Shown here in pieces: positions 1 to 6,372 of a stretch of 9,722 nucleotides of DNA. Position 1 is the stretch's first letter. Each line of letters begins with the position of its first letter. The notes under the pieces were generated by a model. The model saw only the letters and a list, made by a program, of their open reading frames with translations. It ran no database searches and was not told the origin of the DNA. The stretch is taken from NCBI GenBank assembly GCA_007130355.1, contig SLSQ01000087.1, forward strand, positions 1 to 9,722, given 5' to 3'. Origin of the DNA: Trueperaceae bacterium. GTDB lineage: Bacteria > Deinococcota > Deinococci > Deinococcales > Trueperaceae. Made by a program: the position numbers and the translations under genes.

Positions 1-837
1 ACCGCCGACGCGGACGAGCCCGACCCCCCGGCGCAGGACGCCCCGGCCGCCCCCGGAGCGGCCGTGGCCCCGCTCGCGCCCAGCGACCCGCCCACCGTCG
101 ACGTGCCGGCCACGCCGGCCGCGGGCGACGCCGAGCCGCAGGCGGCGGCGCCCGAACCCGACCCCGCACCGGAACCGGCTCCGTCGCCGGAACCGGCCGC
201 ACCGGCCGCGACGCCGGAACCCGCAGCGCAACCCGCACCGGCCGCGACCGCGACCCCCACCGATCCGTACCGGATCTCGGTCGGCGCCTTCGGCGACCCC
301 GCCAACGCCGAACGGCAGGCGGAACGGTTCCGGGCCGACGGCTACCCGGTGTTCCTCGGCACGCAGGGGAACCTGACGCTGGTGCTGGTCGGTCCGTACG
401 TCCAGGAGTCGCAGGCGCAGTCCGTCGCCGCCGAGATCCGAGCCGGCGGCTACGACATCGAACCGGTCCTGTACGTGTTCGACCCGGGCGGACCCGCCGC
501 GGCCGCCACGCCCGCGCCCGAATCTGCGAGCCCCACGCCCGCCGAACCCGATCCGGCGCCCGCCGAGCCGGACGCGGACCCGGCTCCGACGGAGACGGAC
601 GCGGCTCCGGCCGCTCCCGCCGCGACCTCGGACGGCTCCCTGCTGCAGGTCGGCGCCTTCAACGATCGCGACAGCGCCGAGCCGCTGATCGAGCGTCTGC
701 AGGAGCTCGGGTTCTCGGCCCGCCCGCTCGACGAGGACGGCCTCGTCAAGCTGGTCGTCGGTCCGTTCGCCGGCGATGCGCTCAGCGACGCGCGAACCCT
801 CCTGAACGGGGCCGGCATCGAGCACTTCGCACGGTGA
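1..837 (+). CDS. Tandem SPOR-domain protein, 5'-truncated by window edge
   Basis: The reading frame is open from base 1, so the true start lies upstream; a GTG at 64 is only the first possible start codon inside the window. Numbered from that GTG, the protein has a Pro/Ala/Glu-rich low-complexity stretch (about 1-66), a first SPOR domain (about 68-139, opening YRISVGAF and containing LVLVGPY), a second acidic Pro/Ala linker (about 140-189), and a second SPOR domain at the very C-terminus (about 190-257, LLQVGAF and KLVVGPF). SPOR domains bind denuded septal peptidoglycan glycan strands, so the likely place of action is the cell envelope, probably at division sites. Any membrane anchor or catalytic domain would be in the missing N-terminal part. 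The stop codon overlaps the rex GTG (shared GTGA), which indicates translational coupling in one operon. The SPOR assignment is confident; the cellular role is inferred. Confidence 0.9.
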   Translation, partial: TADADEPDPPAQDAPAAPGAAVAPLAPSDPPTVDVPATPAAGDAEPQAAAPEPDPAPEPAPSPEPAAPAATPEPAAQPAPAATATPTDPYRISVGAFGDPANAERQAERFRADGYPVFLGTQGNLTLVLVGPYVQESQAQSVAAEIRAGGYDIEPVLYVFDPGGPAAAATPAPESASPTPAEPDPAPAEPDADPAPTETDAAPAAPAATSDGSLLQVGAFNDRDSAEPLIERLQELGFSARPLDEDGLVKLVVGPFAGDALSDARTLLNGAGIEHFAR

Positions 838-1553
838 TCAAGCGCCCGGCGAAGGGAGCCAGCGGCGCCGGCGCCCACGACGAGCGCCGCATTCCGAACG
901 CGACCGTCGGTCGACTGGTCACCTACCTGCGGATCCTCGACCGGGTGCGCCAGGACGGCATCGAGCGGATCAGCAGCGCGGAGCTGTCGGAGCGTGCCGC
1001 GGTGTCGGCGTTCCAGGTCCGCAAGGACCTCGCCTACTTCGGCAGCTTCGGAACGCGTGGCGCCGGCTACGCGGTCGCGTCGTTGTCCAAGGAGCTCGAG
1101 GGGATCCTCGGGCTGTCGCGGTCGTGGAACGTCGCGATCGTGGGGGTCGGCCGCCTGGGCGAGGCGCTCGCGCACTACCCGCACCTCGAGCGCTACCGCT
1201 TCCTGCTGCGCGCCCTGTTCGACGTCGACCCGGAGAAGGTCGGTCGCACGATCTCCGGCGCGCACGTGCATCCGGTCGACCGCCTCGCCGACGTGGTCCG
1301 TGACCTGAGGATCGACATCGCCCTCCTCACCGTGCCGGCCGACGCCGCCCAACCGGCCGCCGACCGGGCGGTCGCCGCCGGCGTGACGGGGATCCTCAAC
1401 TTCGCGCCGGTCGTCGTCACGGCGCCGCCGCACGTGCACGTCGAACCGGTCGACTTCCTGGCCGGCCTGAAGCGCCTCTCCTTCCACCTGCACGATGCGG
1501 ACGCGCCCGCCGTGGACGTCGTTCCGGGCGACGCCCGGGCCGAGCCGGCCTGA
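834..1553 (+). CDS. rex: Redox-sensing transcriptional repressor Rex
   Basis: Rex is a homodimeric repressor that senses the NADH/NAD+ ratio: it binds operators of respiratory and fermentative genes when NADH is low and leaves DNA when NADH is high. The 239-residue protein has the N-terminal winged-helix domain (about 18-90), with the recognition segment QVRKDLAYFGSFGTRGAGY at 61-79. The Rossmann domain follows, with VGVGRLG at 103-109, an acidic FDVDPEKVGR after strand 2 (129-138), and the conserved LLTVPADAAQ, ILNFAPVVV and VDFLAGLKRLSF blocks (about 164-218). Many positions agree with Thermus Rex as I remember it. It is slightly longer than the usual 205-225 residues because of a basic Gly-rich N-terminus and a short tail. 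The GTG start at 834 overlaps the upstream stop (GTGA); no Shine-Dalgarno is clear, which fits coupled translation. No TTGTGAAnnnnTTCACAA-like Rex operator was seen in the window. Confidence 0.97.
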   Translation: MIKRPAKGASGAGAHDERRIPNATVGRLVTYLRILDRVRQDGIERISSAELSERAAVSAFQVRKDLAYFGSFGTRGAGYAVASLSKELEGILGLSRSWNVAIVGVGRLGEALAHYPHLERYRFLLRALFDVDPEKVGRTISGAHVHPVDRLADVVRDLRIDIALLTVPADAAQPAADRAVAAGVTGILNFAPVVVTAPPHVHVEPVDFLAGLKRLSFHLHDADAPAVDVVPGDARAEPA

Positions 1554-1622
1554 GGCCGCACCGGCGCACCGTCCACGTGCGAACATGAGCCTCGGATGGT
1601 CGATGGGCGTTCCCGAAGGTGC

Positions 1623-1640
1623 GGTCCGAAGCCGCGGACC
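1623..1640 (+). terminator. Possible terminator hairpin after rex
   Basis: GGTCCG (1623-1628) and CGGACC (1635-1640) form a 6-bp stem around a 6-nt loop, which can be lengthened by a GC pair across a one-base bulge. A moderately T-rich stretch follows (1645-1661), but there is no true T-run. It lies 70 bases after the rex stop and before the lipoprotein promoter. It is a weak candidate; Rho-dependent ending is equally possible. Nothing else that looks like a gene is visible in 1554-1721. Confidence 0.3.
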
Positions 1641-1659
1641 CGCGTTCCTGTGGACTTTC

Positions 1660-1715
1660 TTGCGGGCGGACGCCGCTCGCCGTTCTATATTCGGCACCGG
1701 AGAATTAGGGAGGAG
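1660..1715 (+). promoter_or_regulatory. Candidate promoter and Shine-Dalgarno for lipoprotein at 1722
   Basis: TATATT at 1686-1691 matches the TATAAT -10 consensus at five of six bases and stands out in GC-rich sequence. The best -35-like hexamer is TTGCGG at 1660-1665, but the 20-bp spacer is longer than ideal. A start of transcription near 1698 would leave a leader of about 24 nt. It carries the strong ribosome site GGGAGGAG (1708-1715), 6 nt before the ATG at 1722. The ribosome site is convincing; the promoter is a reading of the sequence only. Confidence 0.5.
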
Positions 1716-1721
1716 TCGGCA

Positions 1722-2270
1722 ATGAAGCGAATCGCAACGGCAGGACTGGGCGTCGCCCTGCTACTCGTGGTGGCCGGGTGCGGCCTGTTGGATCCCGTGC
1801 AGCAGTTCGACGTGCGTGCGGACTTCACGCCGACCGCGCTCGGCTTCGAGGTCGACGACGACGGTGGGATCGAGGTCGCCTCGCACTCCGTGGTGTTCCA
1901 CGCCCGGGCCGGATCGCTCGGCGGCGTGATCACCGGCTACGAGATCGAGTACCTCGACGCGAGCGGCAACCCGATCATCGCCGGCGACAGCGCGCTCTAC
2001 TCGCGTGGTTCGCTCGCCCATCCCGTCCCGGCGGGCGTGCAGTGCGCCGAGTCGGATCCGTGCCGCGTCACGTCGAGCGACTCCACCTTCGTCGAACGCC
2101 TGTCGGAACCGCGCGACAACTTCATCTCGCTTCCGGGCGAGGTCGCGATCGAGCAGCTCATGAACCCGACGACGGGCGCACGCGGGATCGTCACCTTCTA
2201 CGCCACCACGCACAACGGGTCCGACGTCTCCTTCGATCAGGAGATCGCGGTCACGTTCCCGGTCGATTGA
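1722..2270 (+). CDS. Secreted lipoprotein of unknown function (182 aa)
   Basis: I do not recognise a named family. The start is the ATG at 1722 because it follows a strong Shine-Dalgarno (GGGAGGAG, 6 nt spacing) and gives a textbook lipoprotein signal: MKR, a hydrophobic stretch (about 7-18), then a lipobox VAGC with the lipidated Cys at residue 20. An upstream in-frame extension to 1596 lacks a ribosome site and would bury the signal. The mature part is rich in alternating beta-type segments (for example GYEIEYLD, GIVTFYATTHNGSDVSF, IAVTFPV) with no obvious catalytic motif, suggesting one or two beta-sandwich, Ig/FnIII-like domains. It contains two further cysteines near the middle (in VQCAESDPCRV), close enough to form a small disulfide loop in an oxidising compartment. 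It probably shares an operon with the lipoprotein 45 bases downstream. A structural or adhesive envelope role is inferred from the fold appearance only. Confidence 0.85.
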   Translation: MKRIATAGLGVALLLVVAGCGLLDPVQQFDVRADFTPTALGFEVDDDGGIEVASHSVVFHARAGSLGGVITGYEIEYLDASGNPIIAGDSALYSRGSLAHPVPAGVQCAESDPCRVTSSDSTFVERLSEPRDNFISLPGEVAIEQLMNPTTGARGIVTFYATTHNGSDVSFDQEIAVTFPVD

Positions 2271-2275
2271 GGATT

Positions 2276-2301
2276 CGAACGTGCGACGCGTCGCACGTTC
2301 G
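2276..2301. promoter_or_regulatory. Perfect 26-bp palindrome between the two lipoprotein genes
   Basis: The left arm CGAACGTGCGA (2276-2286), centre CGCG (2287-2290) and right arm TCGCACGTTCG (2291-2301) make a perfect 26-bp dyad with no mismatch. As RNA it would be an 11-bp stem with a 4-nt loop. It begins 5 bases after the upstream stop codon and ends exactly at the start of the next gene's Shine-Dalgarno (GGGAGGG, 2301-2307). There is no T-run after it, so it is not a canonical intrinsic terminator. It could be an intercistronic hairpin that tunes expression of the second gene, or a dimeric-regulator operator. Confidence 0.7.
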
Positions 2302-2315
2302 GGAGGGAACCGAGC

Positions 2316-3683
2316 ATGAACCGATGGATTCGAATCGTTGCGCCGCTCGTGCTGGTGGGCGCCCTCGTCGCGGCTTGCGGTGAACAGGCACCGGCCGGCG
2401 ACGACGGCACGACGGCCGAGGGACTCGCGGTCGGCTTCACGCAGCTGTCGAGCGGCCAGGTCGTCGCCCCCGACCACGCCTTCGGCGTCCGTGCGTCGTC
2501 CGACGCCACGTTGACCGAGGTGACGCTCGATCTCGACGGCCGCGTCGTCGAACTGGCGCCCCGGGGCTCGACGAACCTGCGCCTGTCGGCGATCGACGAC
2601 CTCGCGGACGGCAGCTACGAGATGGTCGTGACCGCGACCGACTCCGAGGAACGCGCGGTGGAGGCGTCGGTCACCTTCACGGTCGACGCTTCGGTTCCGA
2701 GCTCCGGCATCGGAGGCGGGATCGACGACGACGCCGTGGAGCGCGAAGTCCGGGCGGCCCTGGCCGCACCGACGGGCGGAGCGGTCGCCGGCGACGTGGA
2801 CGTCGTCGCCATCGTCGAGGCACGCAACGTCGCGGCGAGCCGCGTGTCGTTCTTCGTGGGCGAGACGGTCCTGGACGCACCGACCACGGTCGACGCGCTT
2901 CCGAGTTCCGGCGCGTTCACCCGCCAGCGTCACACGATCCCCTGGGACACGACGCTCTTCGCCGACGGAGAGACCGAGGTCCGCGTCGTCGCGGAGAGCG
3001 ACGACGGCGTGGTGTCGGACGAGGCGACCGTGCAGGTGACGGTCGCGAACGACGACGAGGTGGAGCCGGAGGTGTCGTGGGTCGCGCCGAGCGGCGGCGA
3101 CGTGGTCACCGGCACGGTCACGCTGCTGGCGGAGGCGACCGACGACGTCGGCGTGGAGCGCGTGCGCTTCTTCGCGAACGGCAGCTTGATCGATGGGACC
3201 GTGACGCAGTCCGGGGACCGGTTCGAACTCGAGTGGGACGCGACGAACGTGGCTGGCGGCGAGGTGACCCTCGAAGCGGTCGCACGCGATGCGGCCGGCA
3301 ATCGGGCGGTCGCCGAGATCACCGTCGACGTGCTCTCGGGCTTCTCGATCACGAACCCCGAAGCCGGGGCGTCGGTCGGCTTCGAGTCGCGACAGCTCCT
3401 CGACATCTCCGTGGGACTCAACGGAACGCTGCCGTCCGGAACCGCCGTCACGAACGTCGAGATCTTCGTGAGCGGCGTCTCGATCGGAGACGCGAGCGAA
3501 CTGAGCGACTCGACGGGAGGGGAGTTCTACCTCCTTCAGTGGGACGTCTGCGACGATCCGAGCGCGGAGGTGCCCGGAAACGTGCCCGGAGACCGGACGC
3601 TCACGGCCCTCGTCGAGGTCTCGGGCGGCGACACCTACTTCACGCCGGGCGTTCTGATCGACCACCAGGGGAACTGCCCGTGA
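2316..3683 (+). CDS. Lipoprotein with about four tandem Ig-like domains
   Basis: The ATG at 2316 follows GGGAGGG and gives a lipoprotein signal with lipobox VAAC, lipidated Cys at residue 21, then a short Gly/Pro/Asp linker. The rest reads as about four consecutive Ig-like beta-sandwich modules (approximately 37-125, 146-245, 251-340 and 341-452). They share recurring marks: an opening P-x-x-G-x-x-V pattern (APTGGAVAGDVDV, APSGGDVVTGTVTL, NPEAGASV), a central pattern of a Val or Ile, two residues, then Phe-Phe or Ile-Phe (VSFFVG, VRFFANG, VEIFVSG), a W-D near the end of the module (IPWDTT, LEWDAT, LQWDVC) and closing strands such as VARDAAGNRAVAEITVDV. This is the pattern of the bacterial Ig-like Big_9-type families. 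Cys412 and Cys454 in the last module could form a disulfide. No enzyme motif is seen. A cell-surface or periplasmic binding or adhesive role is inferred. Confidence 0.87.
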   Translation: MNRWIRIVAPLVLVGALVAACGEQAPAGDDGTTAEGLAVGFTQLSSGQVVAPDHAFGVRASSDATLTEVTLDLDGRVVELAPRGSTNLRLSAIDDLADGSYEMVVTATDSEERAVEASVTFTVDASVPSSGIGGGIDDDAVEREVRAALAAPTGGAVAGDVDVVAIVEARNVAASRVSFFVGETVLDAPTTVDALPSSGAFTRQRHTIPWDTTLFADGETEVRVVAESDDGVVSDEATVQVTVANDDEVEPEVSWVAPSGGDVVTGTVTLLAEATDDVGVERVRFFANGSLIDGTVTQSGDRFELEWDATNVAGGEVTLEAVARDAAGNRAVAEITVDVLSGFSITNPEAGASVGFESRQLLDISVGLNGTLPSGTAVTNVEIFVSGVSIGDASELSDSTGGEFYLLQWDVCDDPSAEVPGNVPGDRTLTALVEVSGGDTYFTPGVLIDHQGNCP

Positions 3684-3766
3684 GTCGCGGCGGCGAACGT
3701 CCAAGGTAGGGACTACGCAGGCGGACGAACCTCCGGGCGTAGCGCCCTACGCTTCGTGCAGCACGA

Positions 3767-3799
3767 GCATCGGCCACCTCCTTACGGGGTGGCCGATGC
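3767..3799. promoter_or_regulatory. 12-bp inverted repeat with 9-nt loop upstream of prenyl synthase
   Basis: GCATCGGCCACC (3767-3778) and GGTGGCCGATGC (3788-3799) are perfect inverse complements around the loop TCCTTACGG. It lies 83 bases after the lipoprotein stop and 9 bases before the candidate -10 box of the next gene. It may end the lipoprotein transcript, although no T-run follows, or be an operator covering the -35 region. A weaker stem (GCGTAG-CGCC-CTACGC, 3737-3752) lies just upstream. The rest of 3684-3821 holds no gene. Confidence 0.65.
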
Positions 3800-3807
3800 G
3801 CACGCGA

Positions 3808-3823
3808 TACGATCTCGCGAGAT
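3808..3823 (+). promoter_or_regulatory. Candidate leaderless promoter with palindrome over the start
   Basis: TACGAT (3808-3813) has the TAnnnT form of a -10 box and stands 8 nt before the ATG at 3822, so transcription could begin at the start codon itself. No Shine-Dalgarno precedes this ATG, which agrees with a leaderless message. A perfect 12-bp palindrome, ATCTCGCGAGAT (3812-3823), overlaps the end of the -10, the start point and the first two bases of the ATG. No good -35 is seen. Confidence 0.5.
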
Positions 3824-4775
3824 GCCGACCGGTGCCCCGCTCCACGCCGCCCTCCCCGCCTTCGAAGCCCGCCTCGCCGCGACCGTCGCCTCCGACGTCG
3901 CCTTCATCGAGGCGATCGGGGAGGATCTGGTCGCGGCGGGCGGCAAACGGTTGCGGCCGACGATCGCCTTCCACGCCGCCGATCTGGTCGGGGCCGACCC
4001 CGAAACGGCGATGCGGGTGGCGCTCGCCGTCGAGCTGCTGCACTCCGCCTCGCTGTTGCACGACGACCTGATCGACGACGCGAGCATGCGCCGGGGGAGC
4101 GAGGCGGCGTTCCGACGCTACGGCAACGTGGTCAGCGTCATGTCGGGCGACTTCTTGCTGGCGCGGGTGCTGAGTCTGCTGGCCGACGCGGGCGACGCGG
4201 CGTTCACGCGCGCGATGGCCAGGACGGCGGCGCGCATCTGCGAGGGCGAGGTACTGCAGTTCCAGATGGCGAGCCTCGAATCGTGGTCGCTCGCCGAGTA
4301 CGACGCCATCATCGACGGAAAGACCGCCGTGCTGCTCGCGACCGCGGCGGAAGGACCGGCGCTGCTGAGCGGCGCGCCGGAGCCGCAGCGGGCGGCGCTC
4401 CGGACCTTCGGGACGGCGTACGGCCGCGCGTTCCAGATGCGCGACGACGTGCTGGACCTGCTCGGCGAACCGGACGCGCTCGGCAAGCCGGTGGGTGGCG
4501 ATCTGCGCGAGGGCAAGGCGACGCTCCCCGTCCTGCTGCTCATGGAGCGGGGGGTGCAGGCGGCGGTCGAGATCGTGCGGCGCCAAGCCAGCGAACCGGA
4601 CGACGTCGCGCGGATGCGCGAGCTGGTGCGAGCGCACGGGGTCGACGACGCGGCGCGCCACGCGATCGACGCCGAGGTCGACGCCGCCGTGCGTGCGCTC
4701 GAGCCGTTCCCGGACGGTTCCGCCAAGCGGATGCTGACCGGCCTGGCGCGCCAGGAGGCGGAGCGCGTCCGCTGA
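3822..4775 (+). CDS. Trans-polyprenyl diphosphate synthase (long-chain type)
   Basis: This enzyme condenses isopentenyl diphosphate with an allylic diphosphate to build an all-trans polyprenyl chain, in the cytosol. The 317-residue product has all family marks: GGKRLRP (40-46) for substrate binding, first Asp-rich motif DDLIDD (81-86) followed by MRRG, DGKTA (165-169), second Asp-rich motif DDVLD (208-212), and KPVGGDLREGKATLP (222-236). The residue five before the first Asp motif is a small Ala, which in this family leaves the chain-elongation tunnel open. I therefore infer a heptaprenyl/octaprenyl-type product for the menaquinone side chain rather than FPP. The ATG at 3822 is preferred over an in-frame ATG at 3756: the extra 22 residues would be translated from the upstream hairpin and look non-protein-like, and homologous proteins begin near here. 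It converges with the minus-strand gene ending at 4876. Confidence 0.94.
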   Translation: MPTGAPLHAALPAFEARLAATVASDVAFIEAIGEDLVAAGGKRLRPTIAFHAADLVGADPETAMRVALAVELLHSASLLHDDLIDDASMRRGSEAAFRRYGNVVSVMSGDFLLARVLSLLADAGDAAFTRAMARTAARICEGEVLQFQMASLESWSLAEYDAIIDGKTAVLLATAAEGPALLSGAPEPQRAALRTFGTAYGRAFQMRDDVLDLLGEPDALGKPVGGDLREGKATLPVLLLMERGVQAAVEIVRRQASEPDDVARMRELVRAHGVDDAARHAIDAEVDAAVRALEPFPDGSAKRMLTGLARQEAERVR

Positions 4776-4834
4776 GGCGCACGATCCTCCGGCCGGCCCC
4801 TACGCTCCGAACGCCGTGTCACGACGGACCGGAA

Positions 4835-4854
4835 CACGACGCGAACGCGTCGTG
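4835..4854. terminator. Candidate shared terminator hairpin between convergent genes
   Basis: CACGACGCG (4835-4843) and CGCGTCGTG (4846-4854) are perfect inverse complements around AA, in practice an 8-bp stem with a GAAC tetraloop. The hairpin sits in the 100-base gap between the prenyl synthase stop (4775) and the opposing gene's stop (4876), where a bidirectional terminator would be expected. Neither side has a T-run, so function is likely but not certain. No gene is visible in 4776-4875. Confidence 0.5.
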
Positions 4855-4875
4855 CGCAGCGGTGCTCGGGTCCGC

Positions 4876-6372
4876 CTAGCGCTGCGCGTCGCCCGCGGAA
4901 GAATCGCCGGAGCCTGCCTCCGACACCGCCCTGCGTCCGATCTCCCGCGTCAGGGCGGGGAAGAGCAGGGCGTGGACCGGGGCCGTGGCGGTCCAGTAGG
5001 CCAAGCCCGCGAGGCCCGACGGCTCGAAGAACGCGGTCTGCGCCAGGTCGGTACCGCCGTCGTCGCGCGGGGACAGGTCGAAGCGGAGCCAAGCGCGGCC
5101 GGGCAGCTTCATCTCGGCGCGGAGGTGCAGGTGCCGGCCCGGCTCGACCGACTCGACCCGCCAGAAGTCGAGCACGTCGCCGACCGCGAGGCGTTCGGGG
5201 TCGCGTCGGCCGCGGCGCAGGCCCACCCCGCCGGCCAGGCGGTCCAGCAACCCCCGCAGGCGCCAGAGGCCGTCGAAGACGTACCAGCCTTCGTCCCCGC
5301 CGATCCGCGCGATCGTCGCGAAGACGCGGGACGGCGGCGCGTCGATCGCGCGGACGCGCCGGTCGATGCGCAGGCCCTCCTCGTCCCGCCACGCTTCGGC
5401 GGGCGGCGTGCCGCGCGGGACGGCCGAGAGCGCCTCGGTCCAGCGGGTGATCGGACCGCCCGCCGCGGTGCGGTCGAGCGCGCGGCGCACCGCGAGGCGG
5501 AACGGCGTGGCCGGCACGTCGTAGGCGCGCGCCGGTTCCGGATCGCGGACGATCACCTCGCTGCGCAGCCCCTCGACCAACGGCCGGGCGATCGAGGCCG
5601 GGATCGGCGTGATCAGGTTCACCCAGTAGCTCGACAGGCGCGGACTGAGGACCGGCGTGGGAATCAGCCAGCGGCGCAGGCCGCGCTCATTGGCGTAGCC
5701 GAGCATCAGCTCGCGGTAGGTGAGCACCTCCGGCCCGCCGATCTCGACGATCCGGTGGCCGTCGTGCGGGACGCGCAAGGCGGCGCGCAGGTAGGCGAGC
5801 ACGTCGCGCACCGCGATCGGTTGCACGCGCGTATCGACCCACCGGGGCGTGATCATGACGGGAAGCCGCTCCGTGAGGTAGCGCAGCATCTCGAACGAGA
5901 TCGAGCCGCTGCCGACCACGATGGCGGCGCGGAACTCCGTGACCGGAACGCCGGCCGAGGCCAGCACCCGGCCGGTCTCCTGCCGCGAGGCCAGGTGCGG
6001 GCTGAGGTCGGCGTCCGGATCGCCCAGGCCGCCCAGGTAGACGATGCGCTCGACGCCGGCGGCCGCGGCGGCCTCGGCGACGTGGCGGGCGGCGGCGCGG
6101 TCGCGGTCCTCGAACCCCCGTTCGCTCGAGCCCATCGCGTGGATCAGGTGGAACACGATCGAGACGCCGTCGAACGCGCCGGCGAGGCTGGCGCGATCGA
6201 GGGCGTCCCCTTCGTGCACGTCGACCCGCTCGTGCCACGGCCGCGCGGCGAGCCGGGCGCGGTCACGGACCAGGCAGCGGACCGGCACGCCGTCCGCGAG
6301 CAGTTCGGGCACCAGGCGCCCGCCCAGGTAGCCGGTCGCTCCGGTGACGAGGACCGGCGTCGAGCGGTTCAG
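4876..6372 (-). CDS. YbjT-like NAD(P)-binding atypical SDR with C-terminal DUF2867
   Basis: The protein resembles E. coli YbjT along its length. It has an N-terminal Rossmann fold with TGATGYLG (10-17), then FHLIHAMG, a VYLGGL strand, the block TEFRAAIVVGSGSISFEMLRYL (145-166), RWVDTRVQPIAV, and RRWLIPTPVLSP. A C-terminal DUF2867 (START-like) domain follows (about 337-480, WYVFDGLWRLRGLLDRL and VGDVLDFWRVE). No substrate is established for this family; a redox or quinone/lipid-related oxidoreductase role is a guess. No ATG, GTG or TTG lies in frame just before the Rossmann motif. The CTG at 6372 overlaps the cutA stop as CTGA and gives a natural 498-residue protein. The nearest conventional start is a GTG at 6444, which would overlap cutA by 76 bases and add 24 Arg-rich residues, so I prefer CTG. 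Length matches YbjT-type proteins (about 480). It forms an operon with cutA. Confidence 0.9.
   Translation of the reverse strand: MNRSTPVLVTGATGYLGGRLVPELLADGVPVRCLVRDRARLAARPWHERVDVHEGDALDRASLAGAFDGVSIVFHLIHAMGSSERGFEDRDRAAARHVAEAAAAAGVERIVYLGGLGDPDADLSPHLASRQETGRVLASAGVPVTEFRAAIVVGSGSISFEMLRYLTERLPVMITPRWVDTRVQPIAVRDVLAYLRAALRVPHDGHRIVEIGGPEVLTYRELMLGYANERGLRRWLIPTPVLSPRLSSYWVNLITPIPASIARPLVEGLRSEVIVRDPEPARAYDVPATPFRLAVRRALDRTAAGGPITRWTEALSAVPRGTPPAEAWRDEEGLRIDRRVRAIDAPPSRVFATIARIGGDEGWYVFDGLWRLRGLLDRLAGGVGLRRGRRDPERLAVGDVLDFWRVESVEPGRHLHLRAEMKLPGRAWLRFDLSPRDDGGTDLAQTAFFEPSGLAGLAYWTATAPVHALLFPALTREIGRRAVSEAGSGDSSAGDAQR

Noticed and set aside
160..255. Repetitive Pro/Ala/Glu stretch considered as a DNA repeat or array
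   Set aside because: The repetition is at amino-acid level (a flexible linker before the SPOR domain), with no regular unit and spacer lengths as in CRISPR or tandem-repeat loci.
450..1697. 415-residue minus-strand open frame opposite the SPOR gene and rex
   Set aside because: Rex on the plus strand is unambiguous, and the antisense frame has no motif and a His/Arg/Gly-skewed composition.
1585..1725. Short plus-strand frame starting at ATG 1585, whose stop overlaps the lipoprotein ATG as ATGA
   Set aside because: No Shine-Dalgarno, Arg/Ser-rich nonsense-like composition, and the likely lipoprotein promoter lies inside it; the overlap looks accidental.
1761..3704. 647-residue minus-strand open frame antisense to both lipoproteins
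   Set aside because: It is Arg/Asp/Val/His-rich with no domain pattern and mirrors the high-GC codon structure of the plus-strand lipoprotein genes, which have signals, ribosome sites and recognisable folds.
3756..3821. In-frame N-terminal extension of the prenyl synthase from ATG 3756
   Set aside because: The 22 extra residues would be read through the inverted repeat, are not family-like, and lack a ribosome site; the ATG at 3822 fits the family N-terminus and a -10 box at leaderless spacing.
4118..5392. 424-residue minus-strand Arg/Pro-rich open frame
   Set aside because: Antisense to the prenyl synthase and out of frame with the YbjT-like gene; a high-GC artefact.
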